A stretch of 64,000 nt of DNA from Ideonella aquatica (GTDB taxonomy: Bacteria > Pseudomonadota > Gammaproteobacteria > Burkholderiales > Burkholderiaceae_C): positions 62,001 through 126,000 of the forward strand of contig NZ_JAGQDE010000005.1 in assembly GCF_018069755.1 (NCBI RefSeq), in the 5' to 3' direction. A program made the translations under genes and the position numbers. Of this stretch, positions 36,851 through 46,288 are shown in pieces. The first letter of the stretch is position 1, and each line of letters begins with the position of its first letter. The notes under the pieces are model-generated. The model was not told where the DNA came from, ran no database searches, and worked only from the letters and a program-made list of their open reading frames with translations.

Positions 36851-36893
36851 ATGCCCCTTGGCGGCGGCCGCGTGCCGCGCGCCCCCTTCGTCC

Positions 36894-37856
36894 ATGGCGG
36901 TCTACACCGAAGTCTCCCCCGCTCAGGCCGACACGCTGCTGGCCCGACTGGGCCTGGGCGCGCAGCACGGGCTGGTGCCGATATCCAGCGGCATCGAGAA
37001 CACCAACTACTTCGTCAGCACCGACCAGGGAGAGTGGGTGCTGACGGTGTTCGAGCGGCTGTCTGCCGATCAACTGCCCTACTACCTGCGCCTGATGGCC
37101 CACCTGGCGGCGCAGGGCCTGCCGGTGCCGGCGCCGCGGCCTGATGCCGATGGCAAGCTGGTGCACACGCTGGCGGGCAAGCCGGCGGCGCTGGTGGAGC
37201 GCCTGCCCGGCGCCCCGGTGGACGCGCCGGACATCCACCACGTCGCCCTGCTGGGCACCCTGCTGGCCCGCCTGCACCAGGCGGTGGCCGACTTTCCGCT
37301 GCACCAGCCCAACCTGCGTGGCCCGGCCTGGCGCGCCCAGACCGGTGCGCGCGCCCAGGCGTGGCTGGAGGGTGGGCCAGCCGAGCTGCTGCAGGCCGAG
37401 CTGGCCTTCCAGGCGGCGCTGGCGGCTTCGCCCGCACTGGCCGCCTTGCCGCAGGGCGCGGTGCATGCCGACCTGTTCCGCGACAACGCGCTGTTTGACG
37501 GCGCACGGGGCCAGGAGCGGCTCTCGGGCGTGTTCGACTTCTACTTCGCCGGCCACGACCACTTCGCCTACGATCTGGCCGTGGTGCTCAACGACTGGTG
37601 CATCGACCTGGACAGCGGCGCGCTGGATGAAGCACGCGCCCAGGCCCTGCTGCAGGCCTACCAGGCGGTGCGCCCGCTGCAGGGCGCCGAGCAGCGCCTG
37701 CTGCCTGCGATGCGCCGCGCCGCCGCGCTGCGCTTCTGGTTGTCGCGCCTGGACGACTGGCACCGCCCGCGCGACGCCCAGTTGCTGACCCCAAAGGACC
37801 CGGCCCACTTCGAGCGCGTGCTGCGCCACGCGGTGGACCAACCCTGGCACCCCTGA
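36894..37856 (+). CDS. thrB: Homoserine kinase
   Basis: 320 residues, the aminoglycoside-phosphotransferase-fold type of homoserine kinase used by pseudomonads and betaproteobacteria rather than the GHMP type. It phosphorylates L-homoserine for threonine synthesis. Seen: MAVYTEVS start, SSGIENTNYFV, catalytic GAVHADLFRDNALFDG and metal-binding FDFYFAGHDHFAYDLAVVLNDW. The start chosen is MAVYTEV at 36894 because it matches the family N-terminus. There is no clear Shine-Dalgarno. Confidence 0.94.
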   Translation: MAVYTEVSPAQADTLLARLGLGAQHGLVPISSGIENTNYFVSTDQGEWVLTVFERLSADQLPYYLRLMAHLAAQGLPVPAPRPDADGKLVHTLAGKPAALVERLPGAPVDAPDIHHVALLGTLLARLHQAVADFPLHQPNLRGPAWRAQTGARAQAWLEGGPAELLQAELAFQAALAASPALAALPQGAVHADLFRDNALFDGARGQERLSGVFDFYFAGHDHFAYDLAVVLNDWCIDLDSGALDEARAQALLQAYQAVRPLQGAEQRLLPAMRRAAALRFWLSRLDDWHRPRDAQLLTPKDPAHFERVLRHAVDQPWHP

Positions 37857-37863
37857 TCACGTG

Positions 37864-38643
37864 ATGCGCCTGTCCCTGACGTCCCAACCGGCCTCGGCCG
37901 GCCTGCGCTGGTTCAAGGCCGGCTTCCAGGAGCTGCTGCGCCAGCCGCTGGCCTACGCCGGCTTGTTCGCAACCTTCATGCTGGCGGTGTTGCTGGTCAG
38001 TGTCGTGCCGCTGGTCGGCGGGCCGCTGCTGATGATGTCGATGCCGCTGTTGAGCCTGGCCTTCGTGATGGCCGCCGCCGGCACCCGGCGCGGTGTGCCG
38101 GTGCGGGTGGCGGTGCTGCTGGCGCCGTGGCGCAGCGGACCGGTGCAGCAGCGCCGCCGCCTGTTCCAGCTGTGCCTGAGCTACGCCGTGGCGCTGACCC
38201 TGCTGCTGTGGCTGGCCGGGCTGGTCGACGGCGGCCAGTTCGACCGCTGGCTGGAGCTGACGGCCAAGGGCGAGACCGGCAGCCCCGAGTGGGAGAACCT
38301 GTCCGCCGATCCCGCGGTGCGTGATGGCCTGCTGTTCCGCCTGGTCAGCGGCAGCCTGCTGTCGATGCTGTACTGGCACGCGCCCCCGCTGGTGCAGTGG
38401 GCCGACCAGGGGGTGGCGCAGGCACTGTTCTCCAGCGTGATGGCGCTGTGGCGCTCGCTGGGCGCCTTCATCGTCTACAACCTGTGCTGGCTGGCGGCCG
38501 GCCTGGGCCTGATGCTGCTGCAGCTGGCCGTGCCGGCCATGGGCATCCTGACGCTGCCGGCCTGGCTGCTGCTGTCGACGGCGTTCTACGCCTCGCTCTA
38601 CGCCAGTTTCGTCGACAGCTTCGCGGCGGTCTCGCCGGACTGA
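37864..38643 (+). CDS. BPSS1780-family membrane protein
   Basis: 259 residues with about five or six membrane helices in two groups (LAYAGLFATFMLAVLLVSVVPLVGGPLLMMSMPLLSLAFVM; YAVALTLLLWLAGLV; FIVYNLCWLAAGLGLMLLQLAVPAMGILTLPAWLLLSTAFYASLYASF). It begins with the typical GLRWFKAGFQELLRQP. It belongs to a betaproteobacterial family of unknown role found beside thrB. ATG at 37864 follows an in-frame GTG at 37861. The 3' end overlaps the following minus-strand gene by 46 bases. Confidence 0.85.
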   Translation: MRLSLTSQPASAGLRWFKAGFQELLRQPLAYAGLFATFMLAVLLVSVVPLVGGPLLMMSMPLLSLAFVMAAAGTRRGVPVRVAVLLAPWRSGPVQQRRRLFQLCLSYAVALTLLLWLAGLVDGGQFDRWLELTAKGETGSPEWENLSADPAVRDGLLFRLVSGSLLSMLYWHAPPLVQWADQGVAQALFSSVMALWRSLGAFIVYNLCWLAAGLGLMLLQLAVPAMGILTLPAWLLLSTAFYASLYASFVDSFAAVSPD

Positions 38644-40667
38644 CGCTCCAGCGCGATCCAGTGCACCAGGCCGCGCTGGCGCGCCTGGGCGAACTCGTGG
38701 GTCAGCAGGGCCCGCTCCTCGTCACCCCGGGCGCTGAGCTTGATCAGCCGCACCGCCCGGTCACGACCGTCCGCGCGTGCGGCATAGACCGCCAGTTCCA
38801 CCCGGGCCAGAGCCCGCTCCCAGTCGACCGGCGCGGGCTCTCCGTCCAGCGGAAAGGCCACCACGCCCACGGATGCGGTCACGGGCAGGCTCAGTCCGCC
38901 ATGAACGAGTGCGGTGTCGCCCACGGCCGCCAGCAGGCGCTGCGCCAGCAGGTCGAGTGCCTCGGGCGCGGTCTCGTCCAGCAACACCAGGAAACTGGAA
39001 TCCGACCAGCGGCACAGGCGGTCGGCATCGCGCACGGCATCACGCAGACGGCAGGCCAGCCCGGCCAGCGCCGCCTGGGCGGCTGCGGTCCCCAGGCGCT
39101 CGGACAGCCGTGCCCAGTGGTCGATGTCAACCATCACCAGGCTGCCACGCAGGCCAGACGGTGACTGGGCCTGCTGCAGGGCCTGGGCCAGCAGTTGACG
39201 GCGGTGCGGCAAGCCGGTGTGTGGATCGCGTCGACGGCGCCAGCGCGACCACCACGGGGTGCGGTCGGTCCGGGGCTCGGTGCCTTGAGCACCACGCAGG
39301 CGCACCACCAGCAAGCCCAGCATCGCCGCCATCGCCAGCAGCGAGCCGCCGATCAGCCACTGCACCCGGCGCAACCACTGCTGGCTCTCCAGCCGGGCGG
39401 TGGCCAGCAGGTTCTCGGCGCGCAGGCGGTCCAGGTCGAGGTGTTCGGCCTCCTGGTCGCGGCGCTGGCGCAGCTCACGCAGCGCCGCAGCACGGTTGGC
39501 CTCATCCTGCGCCTCGGTCAGGCGGCGCTCACGGTGCAACCAGGCCAGGGCCTGCGCATGCTCGCCCACCGCATGCAGCGCGTCGCCGCCCTGACGCAAG
39601 GCCTCGCGCAGCGCGCCCTGCGCGCCTTGCCTCTCCCACAGCTGTGCGGCGGCGCTCAGCTCGGATTGCCCCGCCTTGACCTGTCCCTGCGCCAGGTGGG
39701 CCAGGCCCAAATTGAACTGCAGCAGCGGGTCCAGGCGGCGGTCATCGAAGCGGCGCACCACCGGCAAGGCCTGCTCGATCGCGGCCACAGCCTCCCGCGT
39801 TCGGCCGCCGCGGCCCAGCAGGTCGGCCCGGTTGGCCTGCACCAGGGCACCCAGGCGCGGCAGATCGTGGGGGCGCAGCGTCTCCAGCGCCAGATCGAGG
39901 GCACGCAGCGCGGCCGCCGCGTCACCACGACGGTCTTCGACCCGCGCGCGGTTGAGCAGCACGCGCACCATGGCTTCGGGGCGGTCGTCGCGCACGGCCA
40001 GTCGCTGGGCCTGCGCCAGCTGCTCACGCGCCAGCTCCGACTCGCCCAGGCGCTGCGAGGCCACGGCCGCCGCCGCCATCGACCAGGCCTGCAGGTAAGC
40101 ATCGCCCGCCTGGTCGGCCACGTCGGCGGCCCGCAACTGCAGGCTGCGGGCCTCGATCCACAGGCCCTGGGACTCGGCCCTCAGGGCGCGCAGGCGCAAC
40201 AGGCGCCACCAGGTGGGCAGATCGCAAGCGGCCAGTTGCACCGGCGCACACACGGCGGCGTAGGCCTGCTCAGCCTCGCCGGCCGGGGCCTCGACGTCCT
40301 GCACGCGGCCCTCTCGCTCGGCCCGTACGGCCTCGATCAGGCGGGCATCGGCACGCGCCAGCGAGGCCTGCGGACCGCTCCAGCCGCGCAATTCGGCCAG
40401 CGCCTCGTCCGCCGTGGGCTCGACATGCCCGGCCGCCGCCACCACGCCCCGGGTGCGCCACCAGTGCCGGCGCCAGTCATCGGCCGCGGACGGCGGTCGC
40501 AGCGCAGCCAGCCGGGCCAGCACGCGCTCAGGCGCCTCGTAGCCTTCCTGCTCCCAGACCGACCAGTGGGGATCGGGCTGCGCCTGCGCGGGCAAGCCCG
40601 ACAGCAGCAGCAGTGCGGTCAGGACCACCGAAGGCCCCGCTCCTTGTGCGGCGCGCAGCGGCTTCAT
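38598..40667 (-). CDS. TPR protein with degenerate GGDEF domain
   Basis: 689 residues. Signal peptide (about 1-30, ending AQAQ), a long periplasmic helical-repeat region of TPR type (about 130-400), one membrane helix (about 435-455, WLIGGSLLAMAAMLGLLVV), then a cytoplasmic GGDEF fold (DPHTGLPHRRQLL, SLVMVDIDHWARLSERLGTAAAQAALAG). Where the active loop should read GG(D/E)EF the protein has WSDSSF, so cyclase activity is unlikely; it may bind or sense instead. Its ATG overlaps the stop of a second TPR-GGDEF gene that has an intact loop. Confidence 0.85.
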   Translation of the reverse strand: MKPLRAAQGAGPSVVLTALLLLSGLPAQAQPDPHWSVWEQEGYEAPERVLARLAALRPPSAADDWRRHWWRTRGVVAAAGHVEPTADEALAELRGWSGPQASLARADARLIEAVRAEREGRVQDVEAPAGEAEQAYAAVCAPVQLAACDLPTWWRLLRLRALRAESQGLWIEARSLQLRAADVADQAGDAYLQAWSMAAAAVASQRLGESELAREQLAQAQRLAVRDDRPEAMVRVLLNRARVEDRRGDAAAALRALDLALETLRPHDLPRLGALVQANRADLLGRGGRTREAVAAIEQALPVVRRFDDRRLDPLLQFNLGLAHLAQGQVKAGQSELSAAAQLWERQGAQGALREALRQGGDALHAVGEHAQALAWLHRERRLTEAQDEANRAAALRELRQRRDQEAEHLDLDRLRAENLLATARLESQQWLRRVQWLIGGSLLAMAAMLGLLVVRLRGAQGTEPRTDRTPWWSRWRRRRDPHTGLPHRRQLLAQALQQAQSPSGLRGSLVMVDIDHWARLSERLGTAAAQAALAGLACRLRDAVRDADRLCRWSDSSFLVLLDETAPEALDLLAQRLLAAVGDTALVHGGLSLPVTASVGVVAFPLDGEPAPVDWERALARVELAVYAARADGRDRAVRLIKLSARGDEERALLTHEFAQARQRGLVHWIALERQSGETAAKLSTKLA

Positions 40668-42661
40668 CCGGCAGCCTTGCGCGGCCCGGTCAGGTGCTGC
40701 AGCTCAAGCAGGCCGCGCTCGCAGGCCTGGTCCAGCGCCTCCAGGTCCGGCACGCCGTCACGGAAGACGCCGGGCGGCGCCCCCAGCAGGCCGCAGGCCC
40801 GGTTGCGACCACCCTGGCGGGCCCGCCGCAGCATGGCGTCGGCCAGCGTGATCGCACGCGAGCCGTCCAGCGCCGGCCCGCCACCGCTCAAGGGCAGGCG
40901 CAGAAAGCCCACCGACGCCGTGACCGTGACCGACTCGCCGCCCACCGTCATCGGCACCGCCGCCAGCACGCCCAGCAGGCGCGTGACCAGACCCACCGGG
41001 TCGGCGTCGGGGCCGGGGGGCGCCAGCACCAGGAATTCCTCGCCGCCCCAGCGCAGCACCAGATCGGGTTCACGGGTGGCGGCGCGCAGGCGCCGTGCCA
41101 CCTCGACCAGCACCTGGTCCCCGGCGGCCGGGCCGAGGCGGTCGTTGACCGACTTGAAGTGATCGAGGTCGAGCAGGCACAACAGGCCCGCGATGGGCGC
41201 GTCCAGAGGCGGCATCAGGCGCCGGTTGCCCAGACCGGTCAGCGGGTCAATCGCGCTGTCCAGGTGCACCGGCGCCACAGCACCACCCCGGGCGATTTGC
41301 GTGCTGCGCAGGCGGTGGTAGATGAGCGCCGCCAGGGTGGCCAGCACGCCGGCAGCGCCGGTCATCAGCAGCCAGAAGCGATCGCTCAGCTCGCGGCCAC
41401 GCCACTGGGCCTCCATGAGCTGGTTGTCGGCGATCAGGCGGGCGCGTTCGTCGCGCCGTCGGTCGGCCTCGAAGGCCTCCTGCAACTCCACCAACTGGGT
41501 CTGGCGGGTGCGGCGAGCCACCTCGTCGGCCAATTGACGGTGCTCGCGCAGCGCATCGTAGGCATCGGCCAGGTGACCGCTGCGCTCCAGGTACAGGCCC
41601 AACTCAACCAGTGAATCGGCGGCGCTGACGATGTCGTCGGCGCGCAGGTCAGCCTCGATCGAGGCGCGCACACGCCGCACACCCTCTTCCTTGCGCTGAA
41701 GCGCGATCAGGGCCAGGCCGGCGTTGACCTGGGCCAGACCCTCGGCCACGGCGTTGCGGGTGCGCCGGGCCATGGGCAGCGCGCGCTCGGCCACGGCCAG
41801 GGCCTTGGCGGCCTGGTCGTGGCGCAGGTGGTAGTCACTCAGGTTGGCCAGGCAGTGGGCCTCGTCGCTGGTGGCCTCGGCGTCACGCGCCAGCGCCAGC
41901 GCCTGCTCCATCGCCTGCAGTTCCTCGTCGCTGTGGCCCAGGTCTCCCAACTGCATGGCCTGGACGGTCAGAGCGTGCGACTGCGCCAGCTGGTCGCCGT
42001 GCTGGCGGGCCAGCTGCAGCGCCTGGACCTGCATGGTGCGGGCAGCGTCGCGCTGACCAGCGCGCCACAGCACATCGGACAAGGTGGTGCGTAGCTCGCT
42101 GCGCCGCCAGCTCGGTCCGCTCTGGTCGGCATCGCGGATGGCGACCTGCAGCGTGCGCGCCGCCTCGTCGTAGCGGCCCTGGCCCTGCAGCACCAGCGCA
42201 TGCAACTGGGCACAGCTCTGCCGCAGGCCAGGGGCGCGGGAGGCCGCCAGCGCCGGTGCGGCCTGCTGCAGCAGCGCGTCAGCGCGCCCCAGCGTGCCGG
42301 TCTTGCGTTGCCGGGCTGCGCGCAGGCAGATGCTCAGTGCGCCGGCATCGCGCAGCAGCGCCGGGTCCTGGGTGCCGGCCGCCGCCGCGTCGATGCGCGT
42401 GACCACCAGGTCGGTGGCGCGCAGGTCACCGCGCCACAAATGGGCTTCGGCCAGCACACGCTGACCTTCCAGCCACTCGGGCCGCTCGGTGGGCAGGCCT
42501 TCGAGCGCCTGCTGCAGGTCGGCCACCACTTGTTCGGGATCGGCCCAGGCGCGCTGCTCCCAGCGCTGCAGCGTGGCGGTGTCCAGCGCGGCCCACGCGG
42601 TGCCGCCGACCAGCGGCGCCACCCAGGGCAACAGGCTGCGCAGGAACCGCCAGCAGGTCAT
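40664..42661 (-). CDS. TPR-repeat diguanylate cyclase (intact GGEEF)
   Basis: 665 residues. N-terminal hydrophobic signal/anchor, periplasmic TPR-type repeats (about 60-400), one membrane helix (about 440-460, FWLLMTGAAGVLATLAALIY), then a GGDEF domain with DPLTGLGNRRL, DLDHFKSVNDRLGPAAGD and the catalytic loop WGGEEF. It would make c-di-GMP from two GTP. No RxxD inhibitory site is obvious before the loop. It is coupled by ATGA overlaps to uvrD upstream and to its degenerate paralogue downstream. The start MTCWRFLR at 42661 is fixed by the overlap with the uvrD stop. Confidence 0.88.
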   Translation of the reverse strand: MTCWRFLRSLLPWVAPLVGGTAWAALDTATLQRWEQRAWADPEQVVADLQQALEGLPTERPEWLEGQRVLAEAHLWRGDLRATDLVVTRIDAAAAGTQDPALLRDAGALSICLRAARQRKTGTLGRADALLQQAAPALAASRAPGLRQSCAQLHALVLQGQGRYDEAARTLQVAIRDADQSGPSWRRSELRTTLSDVLWRAGQRDAARTMQVQALQLARQHGDQLAQSHALTVQAMQLGDLGHSDEELQAMEQALALARDAEATSDEAHCLANLSDYHLRHDQAAKALAVAERALPMARRTRNAVAEGLAQVNAGLALIALQRKEEGVRRVRASIEADLRADDIVSAADSLVELGLYLERSGHLADAYDALREHRQLADEVARRTRQTQLVELQEAFEADRRRDERARLIADNQLMEAQWRGRELSDRFWLLMTGAAGVLATLAALIYHRLRSTQIARGGAVAPVHLDSAIDPLTGLGNRRLMPPLDAPIAGLLCLLDLDHFKSVNDRLGPAAGDQVLVEVARRLRAATREPDLVLRWGGEEFLVLAPPGPDADPVGLVTRLLGVLAAVPMTVGGESVTVTASVGFLRLPLSGGGPALDGSRAITLADAMLRRARQGGRNRACGLLGAPPGVFRDGVPDLEALDQACERGLLELQHLTGPRKAAG

Positions 42662-45051
42662 TCGACGGGCGTCAGCTTGGCCACGCTCAGCGCCAGCCAC
42701 TTCAGGCCGTGGCGCCCGAAGCGCACCTGGGCACGGGCATCGTCGCCAGCGCCTTCGAGCGTGACGATCACGCCTTCGCCGAACTTGGTATGGAACACGC
42801 CCTGCCCCACCCTCAGGCCATGCCCGGCGGCCTTGGCCTGGGCCTCGGCCATGGCGCGCGGCAACGGGACCGGCGGCGGTGCCGGCACGGCACGCCCGGC
42901 ACCCACCATCGAGCCCAGGCCGCTGCCGCGCTGCCAGGCCTGCTGGTAGTCGCGGGCAAAGCCCGAGCCGAAGCCCTGGTGGCGCGGCGTCAGCCACTTC
43001 AGCGCCTCCTCGGGCAGTTCATCGAGGAAGCGGCTCTTGACGTTGTAGCGGGTCTGGCCATGCAGCATGCGGGTCTGGCTGTAACTGATGTACAGGCGCT
43101 GACGCGCCCGGGTGATGGCCACATACATCAGGCGCCGCTCCTCTTCCAGACCGTCGGCATCGGCGGCCGAGTTCTCGTGCGGAAACAGGCCTTCCTCCAG
43201 ACCAGTGATGAACACCGCGTCGAACTCCAGGCCCTTGGCCGAGTGCACGGTCATCAGCTGCACCGCATCCTGACCCGCCTGGGCCTGGTTGTCACCGGCC
43301 TCCAGCGCCGCATGGGTGAGGAAAGCCGCCAGCGGCGACATGATTTCGCCGGTCTCGGCATCGGGCGTCAGATCGACCGCTGCCACGGCCTCGGGTTCGC
43401 CCGGCTTGGGCGCGGCGATCTGCCCGGGGCCGTGCTCGTCCACCGGCAGCGCCACCGCGTCCTTGCCAAATCCTTCCTGGGTGACGAAGGCCTCGGCGGC
43501 GTTGACCAGTTCCTCGAGGTTCTCGATGCGCTCGGCGCCTTCCTTCTCGGTGCGGTAGAAGTCAACCAGGCCCGAGCGCTGCAGCATGTGCTCGATGATC
43601 TCGCGCAGCGTCAGGCCCAGGGTGGCGTTGCGCATGCTGTCGACCAGCGCATTGAAGGCGATCAGGTTGGCGCCGCCCTTGCCGCCCACCGCGCCCACGC
43701 TCTGCCACAGGCTGCGGCCACTCTGGCGGGCGGCGTCCTGCAGCTGCTCCAGCGTGCGCGCGCCGATGCCGCGCGTGGGGAAGTTCACCACCCGCAGGTA
43801 GCTGGTGTCGTCGTGGCAGTTCTCGATCAGGCGCAGGTAGGCCAGCGCATGCTTGATCTCGGCGCGCTCGAAGAAGCGCAGGCCGCCATAGACGCGGTAC
43901 GGAATGCCGGCATTGAAGAGCGCCGACTCGATCACCCGGCTTTGCGCATTGCTGCGGTAGAGCACCGCGATCTCGCGCCGCGCCAGGCCCTGGCGGTGCA
44001 GTTGCTGGGCCTCCTCGAGCAGCCACTGGGCCTCGTTGAAGTCGCTGGCGTTTTCCTGCACCCGCACCGGCTCGCCGTGGCCCGCCTCGGTGCGCAGGGT
44101 CTTGCCCAGCCGGCGGCTGTTGTGGGCAATCAGCGCATTGGCGGCGTCCAGGATGTGGCCGCTGGAGCGGTAGTTGGTCTCCAGCTTGATCAGGTGCTCC
44201 ACCTTGAACTCGCGCTCGAAGTCGGCCATGTTGCCGACCTGCGCACCACGGAAGGCGTAGATGCTCTGGTCATCGTCGCCCACCGCCAGCACCGCGGCGC
44301 CAGGGCCGGCGAACATCTTCAGCCAGGCGTACTGCAACCGGTTGGTGTCCTGGAACTCGTCGACCAGGATGTGGCGAAAGCGCCGGCGGTAGTGCTCGCG
44401 CAGCAGCGCGTCGTCGCGCATCAGCTCGTAGGTGCGCAGCATCAGCTCGGCAAAATCAACCACGCCCTCGCGCTGGCACTGGTCCTCGTAGGCCTGGTAG
44501 ACCTGCACCAGCGTCTGCGTCTGGCCGTCACGGACCGGCACGTCCTTGGGGCGCTGGCCGTTCTCTTTGGCGTCGGCAATGAACCAGGCCACTTGCTTGG
44601 GCACGAAGCGCTCTTCATCGAGCTGCATCGCCTTGACGACGCGCTTGACCGCGCTGAGCTGGTCACCGCTGTCCAGGATCTGGAAGCTCTGCGGCAGGCC
44701 GGCGGCCTTCCAGTGGGCGCGCAGGAAGCGGTTGCACAGACCATGGAAAGTGCCGATCCACAGGCCGCGCACATTCACGGGCAGCATCGCGCCCAGCCGC
44801 GTGAGCATTTCCTTGGCAGCCTTGTTGGTGAAGGTCACCGCCATCACCCCACCCGGCGAGACCCGCCCGGTCTGCAGCAGCCAGGCGATGCGGGTGGTCA
44901 GCACGCGCGTCTTGCCCGAGCCGGCACCGGCCAGGATCAGCGCAGGCGCGTCAGGCAGCGTGACGGCAGCCAGTTGCTCGGGGTTGAGACCGCGCAGCAG
45001 CCCCTGGGCGTCGGGGCGTGCAGACGCCTCGGAAGAGTCCGAAAAAACCAT
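42658..45051 (-). CDS. uvrD: UvrD/Rep family DNA helicase
   Basis: 797 residues, superfamily 1A 3'-5' helicase for nucleotide-excision and mismatch repair. Motifs in order: [21 protein letters not shown] with Walker [61 protein letters not shown], and [19 protein letters not shown] near the C-terminal third. The C-terminus has the Tudor-like domain typical of UvrD/PcrA ([20 protein letters not shown]). The ATG at 45051 lies six bases after TACAAT with no Shine-Dalgarno. Confidence 0.95.
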   Translation of the reverse strand: MVFSDSSEASARPDAQGLLRGLNPEQLAAVTLPDAPALILAGAGSGKTRVLTTRIAWLLQTGRVSPGGVMAVTFTNKAAKEMLTRLGAMLPVNVRGLWIGTFHGLCNRFLRAHWKAAGLPQSFQILDSGDQLSAVKRVVKAMQLDEERFVPKQVAWFIADAKENGQRPKDVPVRDGQTQTLVQVYQAYEDQCQREGVVDFAELMLRTYELMRDDALLREHYRRRFRHILVDEFQDTNRLQYAWLKMFAGPGAAVLAVGDDDQSIYAFRGAQVGNMADFEREFKVEHLIKLETNYRSSGHILDAANALIAHNSRRLGKTLRTEAGHGEPVRVQENASDFNEAQWLLEEAQQLHRQGLARREIAVLYRSNAQSRVIESALFNAGIPYRVYGGLRFFERAEIKHALAYLRLIENCHDDTSYLRVVNFPTRGIGARTLEQLQDAARQSGRSLWQSVGAVGGKGGANLIAFNALVDSMRNATLGLTLREIIEHMLQRSGLVDFYRTEKEGAERIENLEELVNAAEAFVTQEGFGKDAVALPVDEHGPGQIAAPKPGEPEAVAAVDLTPDAETGEIMSPLAAFLTHAALEAGDNQAQAGQDAVQLMTVHSAKGLEFDAVFITGLEEGLFPHENSAADADGLEEERRLMYVAITRARQRLYISYSQTRMLHGQTRYNVKSRFLDELPEEALKWLTPRHQGFGSGFARDYQQAWQRGSGLGSMVGAGRAVPAPPPVPLPRAMAEAQAKAAGHGLRVGQGVFHTKFGEGVIVTLEGAGDDARAQVRFGRHGLKWLALSVAKLTPVE

Positions 45052-45057
45052 CGCCGG

Positions 45058-45063
45058 ATTGTA
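45058..45063 (-). promoter_or_regulatory. -10 of uvrD, leaderless spacing
   Basis: TACAAT on the minus strand is six bases before the uvrD ATG. TTCTAG lies 17 bases upstream as a possible -35, and overlaps the -10 of the divergent guaC promoter. Confidence 0.55.
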
Positions 45064-45087
45064 GGGATGCGCGGGCACCTCTAGAAT
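45059..45087 (+). promoter_or_regulatory. Promoter of guaC, overlapping the uvrD promoter
   Basis: -35 TTGTAG (45059-45064) and -10 TAGAAT (45082-45087) with the ideal 17-base spacer. Transcription would begin near 45094, inside the 5' arm of a terminator-like hairpin. Confidence 0.6.
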
Positions 45088-45092
45088 CGGCC

Positions 45093-45123
45093 ACCGGGCC
45101 CAAATTCTGGCGCCCGGTTTTTT
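45093..45123 (+). terminator. Promoter-proximal terminator/attenuator ahead of guaC
   Basis: Stem ACCGGGC (45093-45099) with GCCCGGT (45112-45118), 12-base loop, followed by six T (45118-45123). It lies between the predicted guaC transcription start and the guaC ATG at 45252, on the same strand. No gene on the plus strand ends upstream. Confidence 0.6.
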
Positions 45124-45251
45124 GTGTCCGCTTCGCGTCATTTCTGATCGCGGCCCCCAGCGGCCAGGTGACCGGCCCCCAGGTCAAGCGCTCGCAGCCC
45201 TTGGCCGACGCACTGCCTTCAACGCGTCGGCGCCTTCACTGGAGCTTCGAG

Positions 45252-46229
45252 ATGGAAATTTTCGACTACGACAACATCCTGCTGCTGCCGCGCCAATGCC
45301 GCGTGGAAAGCCGCTCTGAGTGCGACACCGGCATCGACTTCGGCGGTCGCCGCTTCAAGCTGCCGGTGGTGCCGGCCAACATGAAGACGGTGGTCGACGA
45401 GCGCATCACCGAGTACCTGGCCGCCAACGGCTATTTCTACGTGATGCACCGCTTCGACCTGGACAATGTGGCCTATGCCAGGGCGATGCGCGACAAGGGT
45501 CTGTATGTGTCGATCAGCAGCGGCGTCAAGCAGGCCGACCGCGACGTGATCGACCGCCTGGCGGCCGAGGGCGTGGGGGCCGACTACATCACGATCGACA
45601 TCGCCCATGGCCACGCCGAGAGCGTGCGCCAGATGATTGACTACATCAAGCAGCGCCTGCCCCAGACGTTCATCATCGCCGGCAACGTGGGCACGCCCGA
45701 GGCGGTGATCGACCTGGAGAACTGGGGGGCCGACGCCACCAAGGTGGGCATCGGCCCGGGCAAGGTGTGCATCACCCGGCTGAAGACCGGCTTCGGCACC
45801 GGCGGCTGGCAGCTCTCGGCGCTGAAGTGGTGCGCCCGCGTGGCCACCAAGCCGATCATCGCCGACGGCGGCATCCGCCACCATGGCGACATCGCCAAGA
45901 GCGTGCGCTTCGGCGCCAGCATGGTGATGGTGGGCTCGCTGTTCGCGGGCCACGAGGAGTCACCGGGCAAGACGGTGGAGGTCGACGGCCAGCTCTACAA
46001 GGAGTACTTCGGCTCGGCTTCAGACTTCAACAAGGGCGAGTACAAGCACGTCGAGGGCAAGCGCATCCTCGAGCCGGTCAAGGGCCAACTGGCCGACACG
46101 CTGCGCGAGATGCGCGAGGACCTGCAAAGCAGCATCAGCTACGCGGGTGGGCGGCAACTGGGCGACCTGCGCCGCGTCAACTACGTGATCCTGGGTGGTG
46201 AGAACGCCGGGGAACACCTGTTGATGTAA
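45252..46229 (+). CDS. guaC: GMP reductase
   Basis: 325 residues, IMPDH/GMPR barrel without CBS domains, of the shorter bacterial type. It converts GMP to IMP with NADPH, recycling guanine nucleotides. The catalytic cysteine is in [17 protein letters not shown]; other marks are [15 protein letters not shown] near the start, [32 protein letters not shown] and the C-terminal [14 protein letters not shown] lies eight bases upstream of the ATG. The 128-base leader after the hairpin at 45093-45123 holds no obvious ORF. Divergent from uvrD. Confidence 0.94.
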   Translation: MEIFDYDNILLLPRQCRVESRSECDTGIDFGGRRFKLPVVPANMKTVVDERITEYLAANGYFYVMHRFDLDNVAYARAMRDKGLYVSISSGVKQADRDVIDRLAAEGVGADYITIDIAHGHAESVRQMIDYIKQRLPQTFIIAGNVGTPEAVIDLENWGADATKVGIGPGKVCITRLKTGFGTGGWQLSALKWCARVATKPIIADGGIRHHGDIAKSVRFGASMVMVGSLFAGHEESPGKTVEVDGQLYKEYFGSASDFNKGEYKHVEGKRILEPVKGQLADTLREMREDLQSSISYAGGRQLGDLRRVNYVILGGENAGEHLLM

Positions 46230-46288
46230 GCGCCCTGGGCGATCCGGCGAAGCCTTGATTGGCAGCCAAAGATGCCGATAAGCCTCCG

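Noticed and set aside
42662-42997. Upstream extension of the TPR-GGDEF protein
   Set aside because: The extra residues are the uvrD coding region read in another frame; the ATG at 42661 gives a normal signal/anchor and overlaps the uvrD stop.
45124-45251. Possible purine riboswitch in the guaC leader
   Set aside because: I could not find the conserved junction sequences of a purine riboswitch; only the terminator-like stem at 45093-45123 is supported.
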